From Fervidobacterium thailandense (GTDB lineage: Bacteria; Thermotogota; Thermotogae; Thermotogales; Fervidobacteriaceae), in assembly GCF_001719065.1 (NCBI RefSeq), contig NZ_LWAF01000008.1:1-64000 (forward strand): a DNA stretch of 64,000 bases, written 5' to 3'. Positions 47,633-56,989 of this stretch are shown here, piece after piece. The position numbers were made by a program, and so were the translations under genes. How positions within the stretch are numbered: the stretch's first letter is position 1; every line of letters starts with the position of its first letter. The notes under the pieces were generated by a model that did not search any database, was not told where the DNA came from, and was given only the letters and a program-made list of their open reading frames with translations.

Positions 47633-48787
47633 ATGAAGATACCCGAAAGATATCTCGATCCGACGGTGGAAATTCGTGAGGTTAAACGTACTGATGGGAA
47701 GACGATCTTGGTGGCAACCAAGTGTGGACTATATCCCGATGGAAAAGGAGGACAGCTGGGCGATCGTGGGAAGTTAAACGGGGCAACGATTTTGCGCATC
47801 TTTGAAAACGGAGAAGAAACAATTGTGGAAGTTGAGGGAATTGTCGAACCGGGAGTTTATAAAACGGAACCGGATTTATCCCGTAGAATGGATATTGCAC
47901 AGCAGCACACGGGTCAACACATTCTCTCCGCAGCCTTTGTACACCTCGCCGAAATTGAAACGGTCAGTTTTCACATGGGGGAAGAGTACTTCACGATTGA
48001 CGTTGACGTACCGTACATTGAGCCTTCCGTTTTGAAAGAAGTTGAAGATCTGGCAAACAAGGTGGTCCAGCGAGATTTGGTCGTTGAGGAAATCTTGACC
48101 ACGGCTGAACAAGTTGGAAATTACAATTTACGTAAGCCACTAAGTGAGAAGATAAACGGTCCCGTCAGGTTGATAAAAATAGGGGATTTTGATGTTTCCG
48201 CATGTGGAGGCTTTCACACTGACACCACCGGGCAAGTGGGAATGATTAAAATCATCGGGACGGAAAAAGTAAAAGGTGAACTAACACGAGTCTACGCGGT
48301 GTCGGGTTTGCGGGCGCTGAGGTATTTCCAAAAGTACACGGATGTGCTAAAGGAACTGTCAAAACAACTAACCGCATCTGTGGACGAGCTCCTTATCAGG
48401 GTTAGAAAGCTTCAGGAACAAGCAAGAGAGAGGGGACTATTGCTTTCAAAGCTTTCGGAAGAATACGCACAGGTGCTTGCGTTAAAACTACGTGATGAGA
48501 GTCAAGAGAAGTTACTTTATCTGGAGGGTTACACTGAAGTCGGTAATTTTTTGGTAAGGTACGTGGATTTGAACGGTAGATTGTTAGTTTTCTACGATGG
48601 TAGTAAATACATGTTTGCGTCAAAATCCTACGACGTTAGACTTCTCGTTGAAAGCCTCAAGCAAACCTACGGTGGAAAAGGTGGCGGAAAAGCGGATCTT
48701 GCAAATTACCAACCCGATAGGCCGGTCAGACAGGAAGTATTTGTAGAATTGTTCAACAATCTCTACCAACACGTTCAGGAGGTGTAA
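47633..48787 (+). CDS. AlaX-type alanyl-tRNA editing protein with DHHA1-like tail
   Basis: A 384-residue free-standing editing protein that hydrolyses mischarged Ser- or Gly-tRNA-Ala. The zinc site is QQHTGQHILSAAF (HxxxH) and SACGGFHTDTTG (Cys and His). The N-terminal part begins TDGKTILVATKCGLYPDGKGGQLGD, as in AlaX-L. A helical coiled-coil linker (about 245-290) leads to a C-terminal DHHA1-like domain with YGGKGGGKADLA. ATG 47633 follows AAGGGTGA. Co-location with gltX suggests a translation-quality operon. Confidence 0.88.
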   Translation: MKIPERYLDPTVEIREVKRTDGKTILVATKCGLYPDGKGGQLGDRGKLNGATILRIFENGEETIVEVEGIVEPGVYKTEPDLSRRMDIAQQHTGQHILSAAFVHLAEIETVSFHMGEEYFTIDVDVPYIEPSVLKEVEDLANKVVQRDLVVEEILTTAEQVGNYNLRKPLSEKINGPVRLIKIGDFDVSACGGFHTDTTGQVGMIKIIGTEKVKGELTRVYAVSGLRALRYFQKYTDVLKELSKQLTASVDELLIRVRKLQEQARERGLLLSKLSEEYAQVLALKLRDESQEKLLYLEGYTEVGNFLVRYVDLNGRLLVFYDGSKYMFASKSYDVRLLVESLKQTYGGKGGGKADLANYQPDRPVRQEVFVELFNNLYQHVQEV

Positions 48788-48792
48788 AAAAG

Positions 48793-50022
48793 ATGCTTAA
48801 GAGAACTCTTAGATTTAAACTTTCGATAGTCGCACTTGTAATACTCACAACCCTCGTCAGTGCCAACGCGCTGAGGTTCTTACCCAAGAATTATGCGACG
48901 ATTCTTTACGTTCCAGACTTACCGAAGGCTTACGACGCGTTCAAAGCGACCCCAATCGGTCAGACATTACTGTCTGACACTGGAATCGGCTTTGAGTCGC
49001 TGGTTACCGGTATCATCGAGCAACAACTCCTCTCTATGAAGTACACGAAAGATGATTTCGATCTTTTCCAGAAAGAAATGATGTTTGCTGTGGACGTTGA
49101 CGGAAAAGTCACACTCGCACTCGGACCTGTGAAGAACCCGACAAGAATGCGTAAGATTCTCGAAGGTTTTCTTGAGGCAGATACTCTTAAGAACGTCAAG
49201 TTCGTTGATAATTACTTTGTATATTCGGAACTATCGCAAGTCGGTGGTGGAAAGGCCCCTTCAAACCTCACGAATATGCTCCAAGGTAATCTTGCGGTTA
49301 TGTACAGTAACATAAACGATGGAAAGGCGCAGTACGAAGGTTACGGCTACGTGAAAATCGAGAACAACGGATTAGTTGTCTATCAAAAACTCGATCCAAA
49401 GAACGCGGAAGCAAAGAACCAAGTTAAGCAACTTCAGGCAACCAAGCCTATCGACATATTCTCCGATAAAAATGTTGGTGGCGATTTTCTCATGTTCGTG
49501 AACAGACCAATGCCAGACGCGCTAAGGAAATCGTTAATTCAGCCATTCCAGAATGCTCTCAACCTCCAGGGAGCCACGATAACTGGTGTCATGTACATGT
49601 GTGCGGACATAGGTTCTGCACTTGCACAAATGTTGAATCAAGATTCACAATCCCAGGCGAATATCAGTATCTCATCTTACGGTGTCGTTTTTGGCACAAA
49701 TTTGAAGATGCCAGCAGAAGTGAAAAAGTACGTCACAATTGCGAATGAACGGTACGGGGTAATCACCAGTGAGAACGGGATGGAAACGTACATCTTAATC
49801 AAGCCGGATAGGATGATAACCTACACGGTCGCTCCAAACAAGTACAAACCTGGTGACAGAACGTTCTTCACGTCCGTCTACGATCCTAAGTACATCGCCG
49901 GTGTCTTCATCAATTTAGAACCACTCATCAATTCACTACTTGGGAAGAAGGTCAAATCATCGGCAACCATCGTAACGTTCATCGATGGTGAATCGATAAT
50001 TACTCGAGGAGTGGTGAAGTAA
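48793..50022 (+). CDS. Exported protein of unknown function (DUF3352-like)
   Basis: A 409-residue protein with a signal peptide (residues about 8-26, LSIVALVILTTLVSANA). It begins after the signal with LRFLPKNYATILYVPDLPKAYDAF and continues with alternating strands and helices. The plan resembles proteins annotated DUF3352, of unknown role, with repeated units such as QGNLAVMYSNI and GGDFLMFVNRPMPDALRKSL. I cannot assign a function. AGGAGGTG precedes the ATG, five bases after alaX, so it belongs to the same transcript. A strong hairpin follows. Confidence 0.65.
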   Translation: MLKRTLRFKLSIVALVILTTLVSANALRFLPKNYATILYVPDLPKAYDAFKATPIGQTLLSDTGIGFESLVTGIIEQQLLSMKYTKDDFDLFQKEMMFAVDVDGKVTLALGPVKNPTRMRKILEGFLEADTLKNVKFVDNYFVYSELSQVGGGKAPSNLTNMLQGNLAVMYSNINDGKAQYEGYGYVKIENNGLVVYQKLDPKNAEAKNQVKQLQATKPIDIFSDKNVGGDFLMFVNRPMPDALRKSLIQPFQNALNLQGATITGVMYMCADIGSALAQMLNQDSQSQANISISSYGVVFGTNLKMPAEVKKYVTIANERYGVITSENGMETYILIKPDRMITYTVAPNKYKPGDRTFFTSVYDPKYIAGVFINLEPLINSLLGKKVKSSATIVTFIDGESIITRGVVK

Positions 50023-50062
50023 AATAAGCGGCCTCCCGGTTCCTCGGGAGGCCGTTTGCTTA
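50023..50062 (+). terminator. Large intergenic hairpin, probable terminator
   Basis: GGCCTCCCG (50030-50038) pairs with CGGGAGGCC near 50045-50053, and outer AATAAGC pairs with GCTTATT. There is no long T-run, only GTTTGCTTATT, so it may work as a terminator or as an RNA-stabilising structure. Confidence 0.65.
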
Positions 50063-50160
50063 TTCGCTCGAAGGAGAACCCCACACTTTTGACCTTTGCA
50101 AACCGCCCCGAGTGATTAGCAACTGAGTCAGACGTTGAGTCTAAAGGGGGGTTGGAAAAT

Positions 50161-50676
50161 TTGAGTGAGAAAAATATGAATCCTGGAAATGAAACAGGAA
50201 AGTTCTTGCAAGGATGTATTACCGCGATTTTTGTGATCGTGCTCATCGCCTTCTTGATACCACTTCTTGCGGTCGTCATTTACACCGTTAGACTCTTCGG
50301 TATCAACATAAGGAGCCTGATACCAATATTCGTACTCTTCGTCTTCGCATCTAGCTTTGTTCAGATCATTCGAGCCAGGCTCAAGCGCCAAAGAAGGGCT
50401 CGTCCAATTTACAAACCCGAAGAGGGTGAAAGCCGCAACATCGGCAAGCTCGAGGAGTCCAAAGACATCCCCGAGGATATGTTGGATGTTTACAAAGCTT
50501 TCTCCTTGCTCAAAGCTTCTCCGGAGATGACCTACACTCAAGTGAGCCAGAAATACTACGAACTTGTGAAGAAAGTAAACCAGTTAAAGATCGACGAAGA
50601 GGAACGAAACCGCAAACTAAAGGAACTGGAAGAAGCTTTTGAGAAAGTGACCAAGTACTATTCCGAACGTTCGTAA
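50161..50676 (+). CDS. Membrane protein with degenerate J-like C-terminal domain
   Basis: A 171-residue protein. Two hydrophobic helices (about 18-45 and 50-72) are followed by a basic stretch (RARLKRQRRARP) and a C-terminal helical domain (DVYKAFSLLKASPEMTYTQVSQKYYELVKKVN and LKELEEAFEKVTKYYSE). The pattern recalls the helix II/III arrangement of a J domain, but the HPD motif is missing, so Hsp70 stimulation is unlikely. TTG 50161 is preferred because GGGGGG lies eight bases upstream; TTG 50152 is too close. Its 3' end overlaps the convergent metH by 19 bases. Confidence 0.6.
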   Translation: MSEKNMNPGNETGKFLQGCITAIFVIVLIAFLIPLLAVVIYTVRLFGINIRSLIPIFVLFVFASSFVQIIRARLKRQRRARPIYKPEEGESRNIGKLEESKDIPEDMLDVYKAFSLLKASPEMTYTQVSQKYYELVKKVNQLKIDEEERNRKLKELEEAFEKVTKYYSERS

Positions 50677-53027
50677 CGTATCGCGTGTTCCATTAACCGC
50701 TTGCACACTTTGACAGCTTCCTGGGCATCACGTGCATAATGGCAGCCAAAGCGCTGTGCAAGTTCCTCGTTCATCGACGCACCGCCAGCAATGATGGGAA
50801 TGTTGATTTTTGCCTCCCTGAGCGTCTTCACGACCTTTCCGACGTTCAACACGGTTGTTGTCATCATGGCTGAAAGCCCAACGATATCTGGCTTGTAATT
50901 TTTCACAGCTTCAAGGATCTTTTCAGCAGGTACGTCCTTCCCAATGTCAACCACTTCAAAACCGTTGCTTTCCAACACGGTTGCCACTATCCGCTTTCCT
51001 ATGTCGTGGATATCACCCTCGACAGTGGCAAGCAACACCTTTCCCAACTTCACCGAGTTCACGTTCCCCACCAAATCGAGAAGTTTAGTTAGAACCGGTT
51101 TAATCGTCTCCGCCGCTAAAATCAAGTGCGGTAGGAAAATTTTGTTTTGCGCATACAACTGACCTATCTTCTCCATCGCGTCGGTAACGATTTCCTGAAT
51201 GACTCCCAGTGGTCCCATCGTTTCAAGGAACGAAAAACAGAACGCTTCGGCATCTTTAACACTTCCTCGGAGTAAAAAGCTGACGAGATCGTTTTGATTA
51301 CTCTCGACTTTTACCGTCAAATCTTGGGCAAACTTCAACATTTTCATACCGCTAAGTACCTTCATAGTCGCGTATTCTTTTGTGTTCAGAATTGCAGCGG
51401 TCAAGCCGCGGTCCAACGCCATCGCAAGGAATGAAGCGTTTAGTGCTTCCCTATCGGGCAAACCAAAACTGAAGTTGGATAAACCAATAATTGTTTGGAT
51501 TCCCTCTTTCGAGAGCATTTCGATAGTGTTCAGTGTAACTTTGAAATCTTTCTTCGCACCAAATGGCATGACAAGTGGGTCAACAAAAACTCTCTCTCTC
51601 GAAATACCTGCGAACTCAAGGTACTCAACAGCCCATTTTCCAAGCCTGTACCTTTCCTCCGCACTCTCGGGAATCTCGTTATCCATTGCAAGTACGACGA
51701 GCATACCTCCGTACCGCTTTAGAAGCTCCACTTTTTTATCGAGCTGACGTTTGTTTGCCTTTGAAGAATTGATCAACGGACGTCCTGGATACTCAAAAAG
51801 CGCAACGTCTAAGAACTCATCGTTCTGAATATCGAACGAAACTGGTGGGGAAACGTATCTATCAAGTTCTTGTATAACCGTCCTGAAATGTTCATCACCA
51901 AGGGTAGCCTCGATACCGAAGTTCACGTCGATAACTTGGGCTCCTTCCTCTTCTTGCTCCTTTGCTAACTTCAGCACCGGTTCGAGGTTGAACATTCTGA
52001 TGTGCTCGTGCAACTTCTTTTTACCGGACGCGTTTATCCTCTCACCGATAATCAAAAACGGCGAAACGTTAACCATGTGTGTTCTATCCGTTAAAACGTT
52101 CAGTTTTTCAACGTTTCTCACCCTCGGACGTCTTTGACCTATGAGTTCCACCATGTAAGCGATATGCTCCGGCCCTGTGCCACAACATCCGCCAATGATA
52201 TTCGCCCCGAGCTCCGCGTAGTCTTGCACGTAGAGTCCGAACTCCTCTGGTGTCGTCTTGTACACTAACTTTCCATCCGGAGTTAGCGTCGGTTTTCCGG
52301 CGTTCGGTTCAATAAAGATGGGCTTAACCGAGTATTTTGCAAGACGCTTGAGAATATCGAGCATTTTGTCGGGAGTTAACGTACAGTTCGCACCTATTGC
52401 ATCAACATCGAGCTCATTGAAAAGCGCAACGTAATTCTCAACACTTGTGCCCGTAACACTCACACCCGTTTCTTCAAAAGTCATACTCACAAGTAGCGGA
52501 ACGTCGGGAGCAACATCCCTTATCGCCAGATAAGCGAGCTTCAGCTCCTTTATGTCACTCATTGTCTCGATTATGAATCCATCGACACCAGCCTCGAAAA
52601 GTACTTTGGCCTGTTCCTTGAAGATGTTGTAAACGTACCTCGAGTCGAGATCACCCAAAGGTTTGACCAAACCGCCAGTGGAAGATATATCTCCAAGTAC
52701 GAAAACCGGCTTTTTTCCTTGTTCGGCTGCCTTCCTGGCCAGCTCCACGGCTTTAACGTTTATTTCCTCAAAATGCTCTTCACACCTCAAGCTGGCAAGC
52801 TTGTGCCTATTCGCACTAAAGGTGTTCGTCAGCAAGAAATCAACGCCAGCTTGCACGTACTCCGACTGTAGCTGAAGAACCGCTTCGGGGTTATTTATAT
52901 TGAGTAGTTCGATAGGTTCCTTCGAACCTACCAGTCTTCTCTTGAAAAACTCGGTCCCGTAAGCACCATCAAGAAACAACACTCGCTCTCCAAGAAGTCT
53001 CTTAAAATCCTCCCTACTCAACCCCAA
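50658..53027 (-). CDS. metH: Cobalamin-dependent methionine synthase, short form
   Basis: MetH (789 residues) methylates homocysteine from methyl-THF through cobalamin. The homocysteine domain has FLDGAYGTEF and the zinc ligands GANC and GGCCG. The pterin domain has LIIGERINASGKKK. The B12 cap and binding domains include EGDIHDIGKRIV, with the DxHxxG His that ligates cobalt. The C-terminal SAM-dependent reactivation domain of full-length MetH (about 1,200 residues) is absent, as in other Thermotogales. TTG 53027 is chosen because GGAGG lies nine bases upstream; TTG 53069 has none. Confidence 0.92.
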   Translation of the reverse strand: MGLSREDFKRLLGERVLFLDGAYGTEFFKRRLVGSKEPIELLNINNPEAVLQLQSEYVQAGVDFLLTNTFSANRHKLASLRCEEHFEEINVKAVELARKAAEQGKKPVFVLGDISSTGGLVKPLGDLDSRYVYNIFKEQAKVLFEAGVDGFIIETMSDIKELKLAYLAIRDVAPDVPLLVSMTFEETGVSVTGTSVENYVALFNELDVDAIGANCTLTPDKMLDILKRLAKYSVKPIFIEPNAGKPTLTPDGKLVYKTTPEEFGLYVQDYAELGANIIGGCCGTGPEHIAYMVELIGQRRPRVRNVEKLNVLTDRTHMVNVSPFLIIGERINASGKKKLHEHIRMFNLEPVLKLAKEQEEEGAQVIDVNFGIEATLGDEHFRTVIQELDRYVSPPVSFDIQNDEFLDVALFEYPGRPLINSSKANKRQLDKKVELLKRYGGMLVVLAMDNEIPESAEERYRLGKWAVEYLEFAGISRERVFVDPLVMPFGAKKDFKVTLNTIEMLSKEGIQTIIGLSNFSFGLPDREALNASFLAMALDRGLTAAILNTKEYATMKVLSGMKMLKFAQDLTVKVESNQNDLVSFLLRGSVKDAEAFCFSFLETMGPLGVIQEIVTDAMEKIGQLYAQNKIFLPHLILAAETIKPVLTKLLDLVGNVNSVKLGKVLLATVEGDIHDIGKRIVATVLESNGFEVVDIGKDVPAEKILEAVKNYKPDIVGLSAMMTTTVLNVGKVVKTLREAKINIPIIAGGASMNEELAQRFGCHYARDAQEAVKVCKRLMEHAIRYERSE

Positions 53028-53080
53028 CGCTGATCGCCTCCATCTGTAATTTTCTGATTCCTGGATCAAGCTTTAAAATA

Positions 53081-53109
53081 AATATACAACAGTGTGGCCT
53101 CAATTTCAA
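53081..53109 (-). promoter_or_regulatory. metH promoter
   Basis: On the minus strand TTGAAA (53109-53104) and TATATT (53086-53081) are separated by 17 bases. Transcription would begin about 50 bases before TTG 53027. No SAM or cobalamin riboswitch could be recognised in that short leader. Confidence 0.65.
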
Positions 53110-53145
53110 GGAGTTGTCGCCACGGTGGATTACCCTAACCAAGTG

Positions 53146-53173
53146 TTGAAATTCTTCTGGAGAGTCATATAAT
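53146..53173 (+). promoter_or_regulatory. Promoter of the PAP2 gene
   Basis: TTGAAA (53146-53151) and TATAAT (53168-53173) are separated by 16 bases. The ribosome site begins about ten bases later, so the 5' leader should be extremely short. Confidence 0.7.
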
Positions 53174-53191
53174 AATCTTGGGGGTGTGAAT

Positions 53192-53845
53192 GTGAGAAAA
53201 TATTTTCTTTTACCTATTTTGGTACTCGTTCTCATATTTTCGTTCGCTTTTGACATTACAACTCCCAACTCTCAACAGGACCAAATGCCGAAAATATCGA
53301 ATAACACCACTAGTTTGTTCCACTCGTCTAACGCAACGGACTATCTGCCGTTTCTCGCACCACTTTTGGTAATTCCTTTAGATGAAACGGTCAGGCTTTA
53401 TGTACCAAAATTAAAATTCCTTGAATCGCTTGACCACCTAGAGTTCGAGCACTTCTTCATTCTTGCCGCGAGTACATCGCTATTCATAAGTTACTACGAT
53501 GTAAGTGTTGCTCGCGCCATTGCTCAAAGCTTTATAGCTACTTCAACAGTAACCGCGCTTTTGAAGTTTATAATTGGAAGAGCAAGACCTTACGTAAACA
53601 TCGGTGCACTAACTTTTAACCCCTTCTCATTTTCAAAGTCTTTTCAGTCATTCCCTTCCGGTCATGCCTCGCTTTCTTGGACGATCTTCACACCAATTGC
53701 TCAAAATTTTGGCGCTCAGTGGTATTTCGTTCCGGTAATCCTTTCGACCCAGAGACTTTGGTCGGACGAACACTGGTTGTCGGATGTTATCTTCGGTTCG
53801 GTTCTCGGTTGGTGGATCGCAAATCGCATCCAATCGGAAAAATAG
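53192..53845 (+). CDS. PAP2-family membrane phosphatase
   Basis: A 217-residue exported or membrane phosphatase of the phosphatidic acid phosphatase 2 family. There is an N-terminal hydrophobic segment (about 4-22) and four or five more membrane helices. The tripartite active site is complete: KFIIGRARP, FPSGHAS and QRLWSDEHWLSD (Arg-x5-His-x3-Asp). Lipid phosphates or undecaprenyl pyrophosphate are likely substrates. GTG 53192 is chosen over GTG 53186 because GGGGGTG is better spaced. The next gene begins 48 bases later on the same strand. Confidence 0.87.
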   Translation: MRKYFLLPILVLVLIFSFAFDITTPNSQQDQMPKISNNTTSLFHSSNATDYLPFLAPLLVIPLDETVRLYVPKLKFLESLDHLEFEHFFILAASTSLFISYYDVSVARAIAQSFIATSTVTALLKFIIGRARPYVNIGALTFNPFSFSKSFQSFPSGHASLSWTIFTPIAQNFGAQWYFVPVILSTQRLWSDEHWLSDVIFGSVLGWWIANRIQSEK

Positions 53846-53893
53846 ATAGTGAACTACTGCAAAATACCGCGAAATTCCGAGGGGGAAGAATAT

Positions 53894-54853
53894 ATGAAGA
53901 TCTACGAATACGATAAAGAAATTCCTTTTAACTTGAACATTTCAAAATTCGAAAAGGGCGAAGTATTAACCTTTGACACGGTTTACGAACCGGATATCCC
54001 GGAATCAAAGAGAGTATACGTTTATAGGTTCACCACCACTCAACCCTGGGCAAGGTTAATATTCCTCCACGGTATCGGTAACGGCCACGTACCCTACCTC
54101 ATGTGGTTCGGCGAAAAATTTGCCGAGCAAGGTGTAGAGACGTTCTTTCTTATCCACCCGTACCACTTACAACGCGGGAAACCGGACTGGGAAGGTGGGG
54201 AACCGTTTTTCCACCACTCACCTGCCCATTGTATCATCAGATTCCATCAGGCAATTAAGGACGTGAGGAGGACCATTGATCTCATCGAAGCTGAAGAAAA
54301 AGCTGGAAGATTTCACTCACTTCCGTTAGCCATCATGGGGTTCAGTTTTGGTGGCATGATCGCCACTATGACACTAGCACTCGATAAACGCCTCTCAGCC
54401 GGCATATTAGCATTCACCGGCGGTGACTGGAGATGGATAAATTGGTACTCACCGTACGTTGAACCGGTTCGCCGAGGATACGCTCTCTACAGTAACGAAT
54501 GGGGATGCAAAGACGAAGATACGTGCAAAAAATTGAGGGAAGAGAGCAGAAAAAAAGTACACACGCTCAAAACCATCGACGAAATATTTTTGCTAAAGCC
54601 AACCTGTTTTCATTACGACCCCATCTCCTACGCGAAGTTTGTGAACCAACCCGTACTGATGTTCCAAGGTGTCTTTGACAAAGTAATACCTCAACGGGCC
54701 TCGAACGGATTATTTAGACTCTTGCCGAATGCGAGGAAATTTGTCGTACCATCGGGTCACAAAAGTTCTTACCTCTTCAGACGGATCATCTTACGTAAAA
54801 GCCTACAGTTTTTGGAAGAGGCGTTAGCTAACCGGAAGCTAACTGTTGCCTGA
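53894..54853 (+). CDS. Alpha/beta hydrolase with serine nucleophile, paralogue of 11565-12572
   Basis: A 319-residue cytosolic alpha/beta hydrolase. [18 protein letters not shown] is the oxyanion region, GFSFGGM holds Ser151, GVFDKVIP holds the likely acid and VPSGHKSS holds the His. It shares overall plan with the protein encoded at 11565-12572, including [10 protein letters not shown], but has the normal Ser nucleophile. ATG 53894 follows AGGGGGAAG; the in-frame extension upstream lacks support. Its end overlaps the convergent uvrB by 26 bases. Confidence 0.85.
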   Translation: MKIYEYDKEIPFNLNISKFEKGEVLTFDTVYEPDIPESKRVYVYRFTTTQPWARLIFLHGIGNGHVPYLMWFGEKFAEQGVETFFLIHPYHLQRGKPDWEGGEPFFHHSPAHCIIRFHQAIKDVRRTIDLIEAEEKAGRFHSLPLAIMGFSFGGMIATMTLALDKRLSAGILAFTGGDWRWINWYSPYVEPVRRGYALYSNEWGCKDEDTCKKLREESRKKVHTLKTIDEIFLLKPTCFHYDPISYAKFVNQPVLMFQGVFDKVIPQRASNGLFRLLPNARKFVVPSGHKSSYLFRRIILRKSLQFLEEALANRKLTVA

Positions 54854-56813
54854 CTTTGAACAGCTCATCCCTCAACCTTGCGGCATCCTCGTACCTGAGC
54901 TCTGATGCCGCTTTGTACATCTCTTCCTCAAGCAGCGCGGCGTATTCCTCGAGAGTTAATGCATCTTTCAGCTGGAATATGCTGTCCTCGTACAGTTTAT
55001 ACATCTCCTCTTCTTTATCACGGAACGGTGCAAAGATGTCTTCCATCATGGGCTTTACTATCGTTTTTGGTTTGATACCGTGCTTTTCGTTGTATTCCAT
55101 CTGAATTTTTCTTCGCCTGTTAGTTTCATCGATTGCGCGTTGCATCGCCGGAGTGACTCTATCGGCGTACATGATCACCTTACCATTTTCATTACGTGCC
55201 GTTCTACCGATAATCTGTATAAGCGTGGTTTCACTCCTCAAAAAACCCTCGGTGTCCGCATCGAGAATCGCCACAAGTGAAACCTCCGGAAGGTCCAGTC
55301 CCTCCCTGAGGAGATTAACACCTACCACGACATCTATCTCTCCAGCACGTAGCTTCTTTAACACCTCCACACGCTTGATCGCGTCAAGTTCGGAGTGTAA
55401 ATAGAGAGCGCGGATGTTGAATTCCACAAGATATTCGGCCAACATTTCCGCCGTCTTCTTTGTTAGAACCGTTACCAACGCCTTTTCACCGCGTTTCTTC
55501 ACTTCCACGATTTCTTTTACCAAGTCGTCCACCTGGTACCTTGTGGGCCTAACCTCAACAAGCGGATCGACAAGTCCTGTTGGTCTGATGATTTGCTCGA
55601 CGATTTGTTCGGATACCTCAAGTTCGAAAGGCCCAGGTGTTGCCGACACAAAAATCACCTGGTTGACCATCTTAAGGAACTCTTCAAACTTGAGCGGCCT
55701 GTTATCGTACGCACACGGTAACCGGAAACCGTACTCTACAAGGCTTTTCTTCCGTGACATCTCACCATGGTACATGGCTCTCAACTGGGGAATCGTTATG
55801 TGCGACTCATCTATGAAGAGCAAGAAATCCTTATCGAAATAATCGAGCAAAGTGTACGGTGGCTCCCCAGGTTTCCTTCCATCGAAATGCCTTGAATAAT
55901 TCTCGATTCCTGTACAATAACCGAGTGTCGACAAAAGTTCTATATCGTTCATTGTTCTCTGGTACAACCGTTGTGCCTCCAATTCCTTACCCATCGCCTT
56001 GAGTTCGGCAACGCGTTCGTCAAGCTCCTGTTTTATGGTCTTCACAGCCCTGGCTATCTTTTCCTCGGTCGTAACGAATTCCTTCGTCGGATAGATGGTT
56101 ATCCTATCCAGTTCCTCGATGACGGTCCGGTTGAGCCTATCGAACGTGAATATGCGATCGACCTCGTCACCGAAAAACTCGATCCGAATGCCCTCGTCCT
56201 GGTACGTGGGGAAGATCTCCAGCGTATCTCCACGTAACCTAAAGCTACCAGTTAGTCCCACATCTTCTTTCCTCTCGTAACCGATTTTCACAAGTTTTTT
56301 CGGCAGCTCTGACAAATTAACTTGTTGCCCAACCTCAAGCTTGATGTTTAATTGGTCGAAATCCATCGGATCACCACATGCGTAGATAGCTGAAACACTC
56401 GCAACGACGATTACGTCCCTTCTTGTCATGATAGACTTTATGGCACTCATCCTCATTCGTGCTATGACTTCATTTATATCTGCACTCTTCTCGATGTACA
56501 AATCCTTAGCTGGAACGTACGCCTCGGGTTGATAGTAATCGTAATAGCTTATAAAAAACTCAACTTTATTGTTCGGAAAAAACGACTTAAATTCCGAATA
56601 GAGCTGAGCTGCAAGTGTCTTGTTCGGAGATATGACGAGTACTTGCCTGTTCATTTCCTTTATCACGTTCGCCATGGTAAAGGTTTTACCACTACCGGTC
56701 ACACCCAAAAGAGTCTGAAACCGGTAGCCTTTTCGTAAGCCCTCAACGAGCTTCTCAATCGCTTGCGGTTGGTCACCCATAGGCTTGTACTCACTAACCA
56801 ATTCAAACGGCAT
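54828..56813 (-). CDS. uvrB: UvrABC system protein B
   Basis: UvrB (661 residues), the damage-verifying helicase of nucleotide excision repair. The P-loop is [14 protein letters not shown], the beta-hairpin is [19 protein letters not shown], and [14 protein letters not shown] is the DEAD-like box. Motif V/VI is [17 protein letters not shown] and QIIGRTARN. The C-terminal UVR motif is [18 protein letters not shown] 56813 follows GGGAGG at ten bases; the frame to 56873 adds residues unlike other UvrB proteins. uvrA is not in the window. Confidence 0.96.
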   Translation of the reverse strand: MPFELVSEYKPMGDQPQAIEKLVEGLRKGYRFQTLLGVTGSGKTFTMANVIKEMNRQVLVISPNKTLAAQLYSEFKSFFPNNKVEFFISYYDYYQPEAYVPAKDLYIEKSADINEVIARMRMSAIKSIMTRRDVIVVASVSAIYACGDPMDFDQLNIKLEVGQQVNLSELPKKLVKIGYERKEDVGLTGSFRLRGDTLEIFPTYQDEGIRIEFFGDEVDRIFTFDRLNRTVIEELDRITIYPTKEFVTTEEKIARAVKTIKQELDERVAELKAMGKELEAQRLYQRTMNDIELLSTLGYCTGIENYSRHFDGRKPGEPPYTLLDYFDKDFLLFIDESHITIPQLRAMYHGEMSRKKSLVEYGFRLPCAYDNRPLKFEEFLKMVNQVIFVSATPGPFELEVSEQIVEQIIRPTGLVDPLVEVRPTRYQVDDLVKEIVEVKKRGEKALVTVLTKKTAEMLAEYLVEFNIRALYLHSELDAIKRVEVLKKLRAGEIDVVVGVNLLREGLDLPEVSLVAILDADTEGFLRSETTLIQIIGRTARNENGKVIMYADRVTPAMQRAIDETNRRRKIQMEYNEKHGIKPKTIVKPMMEDIFAPFRDKEEEMYKLYEDSIFQLKDALTLEEYAALLEEEMYKAASELRYEDAARLRDELFKVRQQLASG

Positions 56814-56989
56814 GCGGGAAACCTCCCGAAATGTTGAAACCCATTCGCGATTCATATGATCATTCTTAATCAAATTATATCACACTCTAAACCTTCGCTT
56901 TTCATTCAGTTCACCAAAAAACACCGTGAAAATTGCGAGATTTCAGCTAAAATAACCGTGTGAGCACTACAAGTGAGGAGAGTGGTAAC

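Noticed and set aside
53014-53268. Minus-strand ATG frame upstream of metH
   Set aside because: It uses ATG in another frame close to the metH ribosome site and stops at once; the larger frame has no family match.
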